Of a DNA stretch of 35,671 nucleotides, positions 8,367-17,256 are shown piece by piece; the first letter of the stretch is position 1; each line of letters begins with the position of its first letter. The stretch lies in assembly GCA_025965715.1 (NCBI GenBank), contig JAOPWJ010000024.1, positions 1 through 35,671 of the forward strand, in the 5' to 3' direction. The position numbers were made by a program, and so were the translations under genes. The stretch is from Blastococcus sp. GTDB taxonomy: Bacteria > Actinomycetota > Actinomycetes > Mycobacteriales > Geodermatophilaceae. The notes beneath the pieces are model-generated. The model searched no databases, had not been told where the DNA came from, and saw only the letters and a program-made list of their open reading frames with translations.

Positions 8367-9263
8367 TCAGTGCGCAGGCACGATCCGTTCCACCACGTCA
8401 CGGGGCATGAGCCCGGCCTTGCCGAAGCGCCGAGCAGCCTCGATGAACTGCGGCGCACAGGTGGCCAGGTCGGCCAGCATCGCCCTGGCCGCGTCCTCCC
8501 GGCCGGCCAGGGCGGCGACCACGGCCCGCCACATCAGCTGGTCGGGCTCGGTGTGCGGATCCATCGGCCGGAGCAGTTCGAGCTCGCGGTCGGCGGTGAC
8601 CGGGTCGCCGTCGATCGCCTGCTGGAAGGCGCGGACGACGTCCTGGTAGCGGGCGCGCGTGACCAGCAGCTCGGTCAGCGCGGCAACCGGGTCAGGCGAG
8701 TCGTCGACCCGGAGGTCGACCGCCATGTCGTGCCAGGGACGGCCGGTCGTCGAAGGGCGGATCACCATGATGGCCGCGGATCGCCGGCCCCGGAAGTCGC
8801 CCCCGGCGTCCTCGGCAGCCTGCAGCGCGTTGAGCAGCCGTTGCGCGAGTGGGCCGGAGGAGTTCTCGAAGCGCTCGACCATGGTGACCCAGACAGCTGC
8901 CGAGGCCGCCATGTTGGCCAGCGCCACGCAGGAGTCACCGATCAGGTGCCCGGCGGCCTCCACGCACTGCTCACCGGTGTAGGCGGCGGGGCCACCGCTC
9001 ACCCCGAGGACGGCGACCTGCCGGCGCTCGGGTTGGGGATCCACGCTGCTCAGTGCCGTCAGCACCTCCTGAGCGGTGAACCCGCCCTGCAGCAGGTCCA
9101 GGCCGACGGAGCCGTACATGGGCTCGGCCATCGACTGGGTGGCGATGACCCCGTGGCCGGGGAGCGCGAAGGGCACGCTGTTGCCGACGGCGAACGCCTG
9201 GGACTGGGTGGCGACGCCCATCTCCCCGGTTTCGGCGTCTCGGGCGACGATCGAGTAGGTCAC
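8367..9263 (-). CDS. DUF1028 family protein (predicted Ntn-hydrolase fold)
   Basis: 298 residues. The N-terminus TYSIVARDAETGEMGVATQS followed by FAVGNSVPFA is the hallmark of DUF1028, a family with an N-terminal nucleophile hydrolase-like fold and no settled substrate. The central GVIATQSMAEPMYG and GDSCVALANM are also conserved in the family. The C-terminal 90 residues form a helical extension, possibly TPR-like (PDQLMWRAVVAALAGREDAARAML). GTG at 9263 is chosen because the family motif starts directly after it; the frame is open further upstream, but that part is arginine-rich and not protein-like. Role unknown; some family members sit near peptidases. Confidence 0.85.
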   Translation of the reverse strand: MTYSIVARDAETGEMGVATQSQAFAVGNSVPFALPGHGVIATQSMAEPMYGSVGLDLLQGGFTAQEVLTALSSVDPQPERRQVAVLGVSGGPAAYTGEQCVEAAGHLIGDSCVALANMAASAAVWVTMVERFENSSGPLAQRLLNALQAAEDAGGDFRGRRSAAIMVIRPSTTGRPWHDMAVDLRVDDSPDPVAALTELLVTRARYQDVVRAFQQAIDGDPVTADRELELLRPMDPHTEPDQLMWRAVVAALAGREDAARAMLADLATCAPQFIEAARRFGKAGLMPRDVVERIVPAH

Positions 9264-9422
9264 GGCGGGAGGCCTACCCGGGCATCCCCGGGAGCCCACA
9301 CGCGGCCGCGCCCGATCGCCGCCGCGCGGTCTGCCGCGGCACCGAGGTTCCTGGCCTCGTCCCATGGGCCGCGGGCGCTACGCGGGTGCCCACCGCAGAG
9401 GGGTGCCGGGGCCGGGGCCCGG

Positions 9423-10190
9423 TCAGGATGGCCGGCGACCGGGAGCTCCGGTGGCGGCGGGGTGGCGGCGGACCAGCAGCCGGCCCGCGAGGACCGTGGC
9501 CGCGAGCCACAGCCCGCCCAACGCCCACCCCGCCAGGACGTCGGTCGGCGCATGCACACCGAGGTAGACCCGCGAGACGCCGATCAGCACTACGACGACG
9601 GACGCCACCACACCGATGACCACGCGGCGCACCATGCTCCGCGTCAACGAGCCGAGGACGACGGCCGACGAGAGCCAGGCCGCCGCGCCCGAGGTGCTGT
9701 GCCCGGACGGGAACGCGTAGCCGAGGGCATGCACCAGCGCCCCCGTCTCCGGTCGGGGCCGGGCCACCACCACCTTGATGACGGTGCTGGTCGCCGTGGC
9801 TCCGGCCGCGATGACCGTGAGGAACACCAGGGGCCGCCACGAACCGCGCGCACGGCGGGCCAGCAGCCCGACCACGAGGAGCAGCGGAACGACCACGAAC
9901 ACGCTGCCGAGGGTGGTGAACGCGCGCATCGCCAGCGTCAGCGCCGCGGTGCGGCGGTCGATGAGGAACCTCTCGATCGGGCCGTCGGCCTGCACGAGCT
10001 CGTCCCCGGCCACGACGTCCTCGGTGACGACGCTGAAGGTGGACAGCAGCAGCACGAGCACGCCCACGAGCACCGTCAGGGCCAGGCCGGGCCGGGTGAT
10101 GGGACGAAACCTCCCGGCCAGGAAGGACGTCGACGCCTCGTACCGTCGGTTGCTCATGCGGCGGGAGTGCCCCGAGGGACGGTCCACCAC
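9423..10190 (-). CDS. PAP2-family phosphatase (membrane)
   Basis: 255-residue integral membrane phosphatase of the PAP2/type 2 phosphatidic acid phosphatase family, likely acting on lipid or isoprenyl phosphates at the outer face of the membrane. The three catalytic blocks are present: KVVVARPRP near residues 139-147, PSGHS at 161-165, and SRVYLGVHAPTDVLAGW near 206-222, with His213 and Asp217. About six hydrophobic helices surround them. It begins directly after the monooxygenase stop, so both are likely cotranscribed. GTG at 10190 is the longest start; ATG at 10157 (MSNRRYEAS) would give 244 residues and is equally possible. It could recycle undecaprenyl pyrophosphate, but the sequence does not show this. 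Confidence 0.85.
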   Translation of the reverse strand: MVDRPSGHSRRMSNRRYEASTSFLAGRFRPITRPGLALTVLVGVLVLLLSTFSVVTEDVVAGDELVQADGPIERFLIDRRTAALTLAMRAFTTLGSVFVVVPLLLVVGLLARRARGSWRPLVFLTVIAAGATATSTVIKVVVARPRPETGALVHALGYAFPSGHSTSGAAAWLSSAVVLGSLTRSMVRRVVIGVVASVVVVLIGVSRVYLGVHAPTDVLAGWALGGLWLAATVLAGRLLVRRHPAATGAPGRRPS

Positions 10191-11180
10191 TCAGCCGCCG
10201 ATCTGCTCCATCGCCTCGGCAAGCAGCGTGACCGACCGGAGACGGCCCTCGGTGGTGGGCGCCTGGTGGGCGACGATCAGCTCGTCGGCGTCTGCCAGCT
10301 TCGCGAAGTTCTCCACGTAGTGGCGCACCTCGGGCGGCGTGCCCACGGCGGCGTAGGTGAGCATCTGGTCGACGTGGTGGGCGGCGCCCTCGGCCAGCAG
10401 CTGGTCGGCCTGCTCGTCGGTGAGCGCCTGCCCCCGGCCGAAGAGGGCGGCGGCGCGGACCCGGCGCGACGTCGCCAACTGCGCCTGCGCCTCCGCCGTG
10501 GTGTCGGCGGCGAGGACGTTGACCCCGGCTATGACGTGGGGCACGTCCAGCTGGTCGGAAGGCTTGAAGTCGCGGCGGTAGGCGGCGACGGCCGACTCGA
10601 GCATGGCGGGGGCGAAGTGGGAGGCGAAGGCGTAGGGCAGTCCGAGAGCCGCCGCCAGCGACGCACCGAACATCGACGAGCCGAGGATGTAGAGGGGTAC
10701 GCGCGACCCCTTGCCGGGGATGGCGTCGACGCCCGGCACCCGTGTGCGTCCGGCGAGGTATGCCTGGAGTTCGAGTACGTCCTGCGGAAACGACTCCGCC
10801 GAGGTCGGGTCGCGGCGCAGCGCGTACATCGTGTTCTGGTCCGATCCCGGCGCCCGGCCGAGCCCCAGGTCTATGCGGCCGGGGTACATGGCGTCGAGGG
10901 TGCCGAACTGCTCGGCGATGGTCAGTGGCGAGTGGTTGGGCAGCATGACGCCACCGGCGCCGAGTCGGATGGTGTTCGTCCGCGCCCCGACGTGCGCGAT
11001 CAGGACGCTGGTCGCCGACGAGGCGATCGAGGGCATGTTGTGGTGCTCGGCGTACCAGACCCGCTCGTAGCCGTGCTCCTCCGCTCGCTGGGCGAGGGCG
11101 ACGCTGGCCGCGATGCTGCTGCTCGCGGTCTCGCCGCGGGCGATCGGCGCCAGATCGAGGATGGACAACGGGATGCGCAT
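10191..11180 (-). CDS. Luciferase-like flavin-dependent monooxygenase (MsnO8/YhbW type)
   Basis: 329 residues of the bacterial luciferase/LLM superfamily: a TIM-barrel oxidoreductase using reduced flavin. The start [15 protein letters not shown], then [18 protein letters not shown], and [14 protein letters not shown] are typical of the MsnO8-like group in this superfamily. C-terminal [24 protein letters not shown] matches the end of the barrel. ATG at 11180 starts exactly at the family N-terminus, with AAGGG eight bases upstream; an upstream extension is arginine-rich and unlikely. First gene of a small unit with the PAP2 phosphatase. Substrate cannot be predicted. Confidence 0.88.
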   Translation of the reverse strand: MRIPLSILDLAPIARGETASSSIAASVALAQRAEEHGYERVWYAEHHNMPSIASSATSVLIAHVGARTNTIRLGAGGVMLPNHSPLTIAEQFGTLDAMYPGRIDLGLGRAPGSDQNTMYALRRDPTSAESFPQDVLELQAYLAGRTRVPGVDAIPGKGSRVPLYILGSSMFGASLAAALGLPYAFASHFAPAMLESAVAAYRRDFKPSDQLDVPHVIAGVNVLAADTTAEAQAQLATSRRVRAAALFGRGQALTDEQADQLLAEGAAHHVDQMLTYAAVGTPPEVRHYVENFAKLADADELIVAHQAPTTEGRLRSVTLLAEAMEQIGG

Positions 11181-11422
11181 GGAGAAAGCCCTTCGGATCG
11201 GTTGCCCGCTGCAACGCGGGGACCTCCGGTGCCCTTCCCGGGTCCGGCGCACATCCCGGGTCGCCGGCACGCCTCCGCGATGCGGCCGCCGGCAATTCGT
11301 GCTGGCGACGCGCGTCTTGCACGCTTTGTCAAGCTATGGCTACTCACCGCTATAGGGTTCGCTGTGTCCCTCCAGCCCACGACCACGTCCGGCCATTCCG
11401 CGCCGGGGACGGGAGCGCCGAC
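11181..11422. promoter_or_regulatory. Divergent intergenic region with a candidate plus-strand promoter
   Basis: 242 bases between the divergently transcribed monooxygenase and ice-binding-like genes. On the plus strand TTGTCA at 11326-11331 and TATAGG at 11351-11356 resemble -35 and -10 elements, but the 19-base gap is longer than usual. The region around 11316-11360 is AT-richer than its surroundings. Nothing else is evident. Confidence 0.3.
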
Positions 11423-12406
11423 ATGACGTCGTCCCGCTGCATCGATCCATCCCCCACCGCAGGCGTTCGGCCGAGCGGGCTGGCGCGCTACGGTGCTGCA
11501 TCTGCGGCGGCCGTGGTCGCCCTGTCGGTCACGGTACTGGCCTCGGCCGGACCGGCCTCTGCTGCTGCGACGCCCGTGGACCTGGGCACCGCGGAACCCT
11601 TCGCCGTCCTGAGCGGCGCCGGTATCACCAACACCGGTGCGACCACCATCGGCGGGGACATCGGGTCGTGGCCGAACCCGGCGCTGACGGTGACCGGCTC
11701 GATCGTGCTGACCGGCACGAACCACCGGGGCGACAACGTGACGAAGATCGCGAAGACGGACCTGCGAACCGCCTACGACGCCGCCGCGGCTCAGGTCACC
11801 GACCCCGGCGGCACCATCAGCGCCGACCTGGCCGGACAGACGCTCACCCCTGGGGTCTACACGTCGGCGACGGGGCTGGCCATCAGCGGCACGGCCCACC
11901 TGACCCTGGACGCCAACGGCGACCAGAACGCCATCTTCCTGTTCCAGTCCGGCTCCACCCTGGTCACCCAGCCGAACACGCAGGTCGACCTGGTCGACGG
12001 CGCATCGGCGTGCAACGTGTTCTGGCAGGTCGCGAGCTCCACCACGCTGGGGGTGGACTCCGTCTTCCGCGGAAACATCCTCACCCAGGTGAGCACCACG
12101 ATGAACACGCGCGCGAGGCTCGAGGGGTCGGCACTGTCCCTCGACGGCGCGTTCACGATGGATTCCAACACGATCGAGCGGCCACAGTGCGCCTCGGTGC
12201 CGATCGGGGGAACCTCCACGATCACCAACTCGGGGTCGACGCCCCCGGTCACGCCCCCTGTCACGCCCGGAGGAACGGGTCGCGGCGGTGCAGGCGGTGC
12301 CACGGGAGGCGCCGGCGCGCAGGTCGGACGGGTTCCGGTCGGTGCCGTCGCCGCCGGCGGTGGCGGATCGGCCGCCGTAGGTCGGCTGTGGTCCTCGGCG
12401 TTCTGA
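11423..12406 (+). CDS. Secreted ice-binding-like protein (DUF3494) with a candidate sortase signal
   Basis: 327 residues. A signal peptide is clear (hydrophobic AAVVALSVTVLASAG, cleavage likely after PASA near residue 47). Residues of about 52-260 are a DUF3494/ice-binding-like beta-solenoid: DLGTAEPFAVLSGAGITNTG, TTIGGDIGSWP, AIFLFQSGSTL, ACNVFWQVASSTTLG, NTRARLEGSALSLDGAFTMDSN. A proline/threonine linker (PPVTPPVTPGG) and Gly/Ala-rich tail follow, ending QVGRVPVGAVAAGGGGSAA. There is no LPXTG motif and no C-terminal membrane helix. ATG at 11423 has GGGAG seven bases upstream and directly precedes the signal peptide. The class F sortase gene overlaps its end, suggesting the tail is the sortase target. 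Ice binding itself is not shown; many family members are surface adhesins of unproven function. Confidence 0.88.
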   Translation: MTSSRCIDPSPTAGVRPSGLARYGAASAAAVVALSVTVLASAGPASAAATPVDLGTAEPFAVLSGAGITNTGATTIGGDIGSWPNPALTVTGSIVLTGTNHRGDNVTKIAKTDLRTAYDAAAAQVTDPGGTISADLAGQTLTPGVYTSATGLAISGTAHLTLDANGDQNAIFLFQSGSTLVTQPNTQVDLVDGASACNVFWQVASSTTLGVDSVFRGNILTQVSTTMNTRARLEGSALSLDGAFTMDSNTIERPQCASVPIGGTSTITNSGSTPPVTPPVTPGGTGRGGAGGATGGAGAQVGRVPVGAVAAGGGGSAAVGRLWSSAF

Positions 12407-13101
12407 CCGCCGACGGAACGTCGCGCGACCGCCCGACCGCCCCGGAACGGAACCGGCCACTCCTGTCTCCGGGTCGCCGGCGGTCGGTGGTCCTGGTCGC
12501 ACTGGCCTTGGTGGTCACCGTCGCGACAGGTGGCTGCTCGGGTGAGGCGCGGGTCGGGCCGACCGCGTCCGCTCCCGCCTCCGTGCAGAGCGACACCCCG
12601 CCACCGTCCGCGGAACCCGCTGCGGCGCGCGGTGTCATGGCCGCATCTGCCCCGGTCCGGCTCCGCATCCCGTCGATCGGGGTGGACTCCGACCTGATGG
12701 CCCTCGGTCTGTTGGACGACGGGTCACTCGAAGTGCCGCCCGAAGGCTTCCCGGCCGGCTGGTACACCGGTGCGCCGACGCCTGGGGAACTGGGACCGGC
12801 GATCATCGCCGGCCACGTCGACTGGAACGGGCGACCCGGGGTCTTCTCCGCCCTCCGGAAGCTGGAGCCCGGTGCCGACGTCACCGTCGAGCGACAGGAC
12901 GGCAGCGCCGCCGTGTTCCGGGTGCAGTCGGTCCAGCAGTTCCAGAAGGATGCGTTTCCCACGGACGCCGTCTACGCCGACATCGACCACGCAGGTCTCC
13001 GGCTGATCACCTGCGGTGGAGGATTCGACGCCGCGGCGCACAGCTACCGCGACAACATCGTCGTCTTCGCCGATCTGTTGGACGCCCACGACGCCGGATG
13101 A
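12388..13101 (+). CDS. Class F sortase
   Basis: 237-residue transpeptidase anchored at the outer membrane face. An Arg-rich start (SPGRRRS) leads into a hydrophobic helix (VVLVALALVVTVATGGC); the Cys50 may be lipidated, but the lipobox is imperfect. After a Ser/Pro linker the sortase beta-barrel starts at VRLRIPSIGVDSDLMALG. Catalytic residues are visible: His143 in IIAGHVDWNG, Cys209 in LRLITCGGGF, Arg221 in SYRDNIVVF. GTG at 12388 overlaps the end of the preceding gene by 19 bases; a later GTG at 12487 would remove the basic residues before the helix and is less likely. Genetic linkage suggests it processes the DUF3494 protein. Confidence 0.88.
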   Translation: MVLGVLTADGTSRDRPTAPERNRPLLSPGRRRSVVLVALALVVTVATGGCSGEARVGPTASAPASVQSDTPPPSAEPAAARGVMAASAPVRLRIPSIGVDSDLMALGLLDDGSLEVPPEGFPAGWYTGAPTPGELGPAIIAGHVDWNGRPGVFSALRKLEPGADVTVERQDGSAAVFRVQSVQQFQKDAFPTDAVYADIDHAGLRLITCGGGFDAAAHSYRDNIVVFADLLDAHDAG

Positions 13102-13466
13102 CGGCGCGCGACCTACGTTGCTGATCAGCGCTGCACCACGGCGGGGACACCGCCGTCGGTCCCGCCCGGTCGCTCAGGTCCAGGACCTCTCCCAGGACCT
13201 CGACCACTGCCGCCCCGCCCTCCGCGCGTAACCGGCTGACCGCGGTCGTACCCGGCTGACGACGTCCGGGACCAGTGCGGCGAGGTCGACCGCCGACCTC
13301 GGCTGGGCATGCCCGTGGGGACGGCGTCACTCGGAAGAGCCCGCCGAGCGGGCCTGCACCAGGCGCGGAACACTGCGGCGTGGGGGCGGCCGACCGGGAG
13401 GGCCGGCCGCCGTGCTCGCGACTGCCCGCCGCCGGCTGTGCGGGACCGGCCTGGAAGGCGATCTGC
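13102..13466. other. Intergenic region before the P-type ATPase
   Basis: 365 bases with no gene I can support. Open frames cross it on both strands but have no family motif. A perfect 10-base palindrome (GCTGATCAGC, 13120-13129) lies shortly after the sortase stop. The ATPase promoter must be here or upstream of the sortase, but no clear -35/-10 pair is visible. Confidence 0.4.
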
Positions 13467-16013
13467 ATGGACTCGACCGCGACCGGATCGATGGAGGGCG
13501 TTCCGGTACGGAGCCCGGCCGGCCTGTCGTCGGCGGAGGTCGAGGAGCGGCGCCGTCGTGGTGAGGGCAACGCCGTGGTGGCCGAAGGGACGCGGACCTA
13601 CGCGCGGATCCTGCGGACCAACGTCTTCAACTTCTACAACACGATCCTCTTCGTCATCGGCGCCGCGCTGCTGGCGCTCGGCCGGTACAACGACGCGTTC
13701 GTCAGCGTCGGCCTGGGCCTGGTGAACGCCGCGCTCAGCGCCGTCCAGGAGATCCGCGCCAAGCGCAAGCTCGACCAGTTGCAGCTGCTCAACCAGGCCG
13801 TCGTCCACGTCGTGCGGGACGGGCACGTCATGCCCGTCGTACCCGAAGGGGTCGTCCGGGACGACGTCCTGCACCTGCGACCGGGCGACCAGGTGGTCGT
13901 CGACGGCCCGCTGATCGACGGGCGGGTGGAGGTCGACGAGTCGCTGCTGACCGGCGAGTCCCAGGCTCTCCTGAAGCAGCCCGGCGACGATCTGCTCTCC
14001 GGCAGCTTCTGCGTCGGCGGGGAGGGCCACCAGCTGGCCCGCGGGGTCGGTGGGGCCAGCTACGCCAACCGGCTCACGGCGGAGGCCCGCCGGGACTCCA
14101 GCGACGTCACTCCGCTGCAGCGCCGCATCGAGTTCGTCGTCCGCCTGGTCATGACGCTCGTCGCCCTGATGAGCGCGACGATCCTGCTCCAGGCGGCGCT
14201 GGAGGGATTCGCGCTGGTGCGGATCGTGCAGACCACCGCGGTGCTGTCGGGTCTGGTGCCCTACGGGCTGTTCTTCCTCGTGGCGCTCGCCTACACCGTC
14301 GGCGCGGCGAAGAGCTCGGGCCGGGGGGCGTTGGTGCAGCGGGTGAACGCCGTGGAGTCGGTCAGCAACGTCGACACCGTCTGCGTCGACAAGACCGGCA
14401 CGCTGACCACCGGCCGGCTGTCGGTGGTGGAGATCCGCCCCATCGGCCGGCACGACGCCGCGGACGTCGAGCGTCTGCTCGGCTCGATGGCCCGAAGCGC
14501 CGCGGCGCCCAACCTGACCACGACCGCCCTGGCCGCCGCCCTGCCCGGCGAGGCGTGGACCCTGTGCGAGGAGATCCCGTTCTCCTCGTCGCTGCGGTGG
14601 AGCGCCGTGCGCACCGACGACGCGGTGTGGGTGCTGGGCGCTCCGCAGGCCCTGGCCGAGCGCCTCCGCGGCCCGTCGCTGGCCGACGACATTCGGGGGC
14701 TGACCGCCGAGGGGCTCCGGGTGCTCGTGCACGCCCGCGCCGTGGGTCCGGCCGCGCCCCTCCGGGACACGAACTCCCGCCCGGTCCTGCCCGAACTCGA
14801 ACCCGTCGCCCTCGTCGTCCTCGCCGACGAACTGCGCCCCGGCGTGACCGACACGCTCGCGGAGTTCGCGGCCCAGCGAGTCGCCGTCAAGGTGATCTCC
14901 GGGGACGACCCGGGAACCGTGGCCGCCCTCGCCATCCAGGCCGGGCTCTTTCCGACCCCGCCGGTGAACGGCGCCACGCTCGACCAGCTCAGCGACCCCG
15001 AACTGGACCACGTCGTGGCCGACAGCACGGTGTTCGGACGGATCGCACCCGAGCAGAAGGAGCGCATCGTCGCGTCGCTGCGTCGGCAGGGCCGCTACGT
15101 GGCCATGGTGGGCGACGGGGTCAACGACGCGCGGGCGCTCAAGCAGGCCCAGGTCGGGGTGGCCATGCGCAGCGGCAGCGCGGTCACCCGCGACGTCGCC
15201 GACATCGTCCTGACCGACGACTCACTGGCCGCGCTGCTGCCCGCCCGGCAGGAGGGCCGCCGGATCATCAACGGCATCGCGACGTCGATGCAGTTGTTCC
15301 TCGCGCGGGTCGCCACCCAGGGGCTGGTCATCCTCGCCGTCACCATGCTCGGGCTGGGCTTTCCGTACTCGCCGTCCCAGGTGGGGTTGACCCTGTTCAC
15401 CGTCGGGGTGCCGACGCTGTTCCTCACGGCCTGGGCCCGCCCGACCACACCGGACCCCGCGCTGCTCGGCTCCCTGGCCCGGTTCGTCATACCGGCGGCG
15501 GTGGTCACGGCCGCCGCCGGGGTCGGCGTGTACGCCTGGCTCTACTCGGCCGTCCTGGAGGGCTTCTCCGGCGACATGACGCCCCCGCCGGGCGTCATCG
15601 AGGAGTTCGAGTCCTACACCGGGGTCGCCTACGGGGACAGCGGCTTCGCCGAGGCGGCGGCAACGATCGGGGCGCAGACGGGGCTGTCCACGTTCGTGTC
15701 CCTCGCCTCCTTCATCCTCATCCTCTTCCTCCGGCCGCCGACCCGGTTCTTCGCCTCCTACACCCGGCCGACCACGGACAAGCGTCCCGCCGTTCTCACC
15801 GCAGCGCTCATCCTCCTGCTGGCGGTGGTGCTCTTCGTGCCGGTGCTGTCGGGCTACTTCGGGCTCACCCACGCCGCGGCGCCGGTGTTCGACACGGTCC
15901 TGCCCGCCCTGGGCATCTGGTTCGTCGTGCTGACCGTGGCCTACCGTTTCCGCGTGCTCGACCGGGCCCTGGCCCTCGACGATCTGCCGGCCGCCGTCCG
16001 GCCCCCTCGCTGA
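13467..16013 (+). CDS. P-type cation-transporting ATPase (CtpE/MgtA-like)
   Basis: 848 residues. ATP-driven cation pump with all cytoplasmic signatures: TGES at 162-165 (actuator domain), phosphorylated Asp308 in VCVDKTGTLTTG, VISGDDPGT, and GDGVND at 549-554 in the hinge. An N-terminal helix pair opens at ILRTNVFNFYNTILFVIG and six helices follow the P domain. There are no N-terminal metal-binding CXXC or His-rich domains, so it is not a heavy-metal P1B pump. The layout recalls mycobacterial CtpE, reported as a calcium pump. The TM4 motif, usually PEGL in P2-type pumps, reads PYGL with Tyr266 replacing the cation-binding Glu. ATG at 13467 has GGAAGG nine bases upstream. The transported ion remains uncertain. 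Confidence 0.88.
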   Translation: MDSTATGSMEGVPVRSPAGLSSAEVEERRRRGEGNAVVAEGTRTYARILRTNVFNFYNTILFVIGAALLALGRYNDAFVSVGLGLVNAALSAVQEIRAKRKLDQLQLLNQAVVHVVRDGHVMPVVPEGVVRDDVLHLRPGDQVVVDGPLIDGRVEVDESLLTGESQALLKQPGDDLLSGSFCVGGEGHQLARGVGGASYANRLTAEARRDSSDVTPLQRRIEFVVRLVMTLVALMSATILLQAALEGFALVRIVQTTAVLSGLVPYGLFFLVALAYTVGAAKSSGRGALVQRVNAVESVSNVDTVCVDKTGTLTTGRLSVVEIRPIGRHDAADVERLLGSMARSAAAPNLTTTALAAALPGEAWTLCEEIPFSSSLRWSAVRTDDAVWVLGAPQALAERLRGPSLADDIRGLTAEGLRVLVHARAVGPAAPLRDTNSRPVLPELEPVALVVLADELRPGVTDTLAEFAAQRVAVKVISGDDPGTVAALAIQAGLFPTPPVNGATLDQLSDPELDHVVADSTVFGRIAPEQKERIVASLRRQGRYVAMVGDGVNDARALKQAQVGVAMRSGSAVTRDVADIVLTDDSLAALLPARQEGRRIINGIATSMQLFLARVATQGLVILAVTMLGLGFPYSPSQVGLTLFTVGVPTLFLTAWARPTTPDPALLGSLARFVIPAAVVTAAAGVGVYAWLYSAVLEGFSGDMTPPPGVIEEFESYTGVAYGDSGFAEAAATIGAQTGLSTFVSLASFILILFLRPPTRFFASYTRPTTDKRPAVLTAALILLLAVVLFVPVLSGYFGLTHAAAPVFDTVLPALGIWFVVLTVAYRFRVLDRALALDDLPAAVRPPR

Positions 16014-16024
16014 GGGTGGCGCAG

Positions 16025-16038
16025 CGGGGGCGCCCCCG
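16025..16038. terminator. GC palindrome after the ATPase gene
   Basis: CGGGGGCGCCCCCG is a perfect 14-base palindrome 11 bases after the ATPase stop. A second small inverted repeat (CGAGGG/CCCTCG, 16078-16092) follows. There is no T-run, as is common in actinobacteria, so termination is plausible but not proven. Confidence 0.4.
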
Positions 16039-16228
16039 GAGCTCGAACTCGGGCAGCCGGTCCCACGTCCAGCGCAGCGAGGGTGACCCTCGGCCCGGGC
16101 GTCCTCCGGCTCGTCCAGCCGGTCCGAAGGGTGGTCCCGGGGACCGTCCGGCTCCTTTTCCCGCCCGCCGTCGGATGCCGCTCCAGGCATCGATGTGCCG
16201 CTCGACCACGACCCGGCGACGATGGGAG

Positions 16229-16301
16229 GTGCCGGGATGTCCGGCCGCATCTGGGGAGTGCTCGAAATGTCCAGCAACGCGCCGGCCGGCACATCCGGCA
16301 C
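16229..16301. repeat. Imperfect 19-bp inverted repeat upstream of the phosphoesterase gene
   Basis: The 19 bases at 16229-16247 and the reverse complement of 16283-16301 both read GTGCCGG, five variable bases, CCGGCCG. The arms are 35 bases apart and end 30 bases before the phosphoesterase ATG. This may be a regulator site or a leader hairpin. The rest of 16014-16331 shows no gene. Confidence 0.5.
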
Positions 16302-16331
16302 CCGTGGCCCTGGCCGAGGACAGTGGTGACC

Positions 16332-17237
16332 ATGCGCCGCGCCCGTCCGCTGTGTCTCGCCGGGATCGCACTGGTCCTCGTGACGTCGTGCACCTCGGAG
16401 AACAGCACACCGGTGGCCGCCTCCGGTACCGGACCTTCTGCCACGGCGCCGACGACGGCAACCACGACCGGGGCGGGCGCGCTGCCGAGACCGGCGCACG
16501 TGATGGTCGCGATCTTCGAGAACGAGGACGCCGCGGACGTCCTGGGTTCCGCCGAGGCCCCGTACCTGACCGAACTGGCAGCGTCGGCCGCCAGCTTCGA
16601 CGACGCGCACGGCGAGACCCATCCCAGCCAGCCGAACTACCTGGCGCTCTTCTCGGGATCCACTCAGGGAGTGACCGACGACCGGTGCCCGGTCGACCTG
16701 ACCGGCGACAACCTCGCCGCGCAGCTGCTCGCGGCCGGCGAGACGTTCACCGGGTACTCGGAGGGACTGCCCGAGGCGGGCTATGCCGGGTGCAGCAGCG
16801 GGCGTTACGCGCGCAAGCACAACCCGTGGGTGAACTTCGCCGACCTGCCGCCGTCGGTGAACCAGCCGTTCAGTGCGCTGCCGGCCGACTATGCCGACCT
16901 GCCGACGGTGTCGTTCGTCGTGCCCGACCTCTGCAACGACATGCACGACTGCGGTGTCGCCGCCGGCGACGCCTGGGCGCGCGAGCATCTCGCCCCTTAC
17001 GTCGACTGGGCGGTCGAGCACGACAGCGTGCTGATCGTGACCTTCGACGAGGACGGCGGCAGCCGCGACAACCACATCGCGACGATCGTGGCCGGCGCCG
17101 GCGTACGGGCCACCCACGTGGGCCGGCGCATCGACCACTACGACCTGTTGCGCACCATCGAGGACATGTACGGCCTGCCGCCGCTCGGGAAGGCAGCCAA
17201 TGCCTCTCCCGTCACCGGCATCTGGGCCGCGAACTGA
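16332..17237 (+). CDS. Secreted phosphoesterase lipoprotein (acid phosphatase / phospholipase C-like family)
   Basis: 301 residues. The N-terminus is a lipoprotein signal (PLCLAGIALVLVTSC, lipobox VTSC, Cys20), so the enzyme should be tethered outside the membrane. A Thr/Ala-rich linker follows. The catalytic region matches the phosphoesterase family (PF04185): VAIFENEDAADVLGSAEAPY, ETHPSQPNYLALFSGS, FVVPDLCNDMHDCG and IVTFDEDGGSRDNHIATI, the last two carrying metal-binding acids and His. The end, HYDLLRTIEDMYGLPPLG, is also typical. ATG at 16332 is chosen for signal peptide length; GTG at 16323 or 16326 lies closer to GAGGA and would add two or three residues. Substrate (phosphomonoester or phospholipid) is unknown. 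Confidence 0.87.
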   Translation: MRRARPLCLAGIALVLVTSCTSENSTPVAASGTGPSATAPTTATTTGAGALPRPAHVMVAIFENEDAADVLGSAEAPYLTELAASAASFDDAHGETHPSQPNYLALFSGSTQGVTDDRCPVDLTGDNLAAQLLAAGETFTGYSEGLPEAGYAGCSSGRYARKHNPWVNFADLPPSVNQPFSALPADYADLPTVSFVVPDLCNDMHDCGVAAGDAWAREHLAPYVDWAVEHDSVLIVTFDEDGGSRDNHIATIVAGAGVRATHVGRRIDHYDLLRTIEDMYGLPPLGKAANASPVTGIWAAN

Positions 17238-17256
17238 GGCGATCGTCGGCCGACCT

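Noticed and set aside
8313-11426. Very long plus-strand open frame (over 1000 codons) across the DUF1028, PAP2 and monooxygenase genes
   Set aside because: It is the mirror of three minus-strand genes with clear family motifs; its translation is rich in Arg, Gly, Val, Gln and His repeats without any domain. GC-rich third positions remove stops on the opposite strand.
13007-13570. Minus-strand frame after the sortase with a protein-like stretch near 13170-13230
   Set aside because: No start with a ribosome site, most of the frame is Arg/Pro/Gly-rich, and it overlaps the sortase and ATPase genes at its ends.
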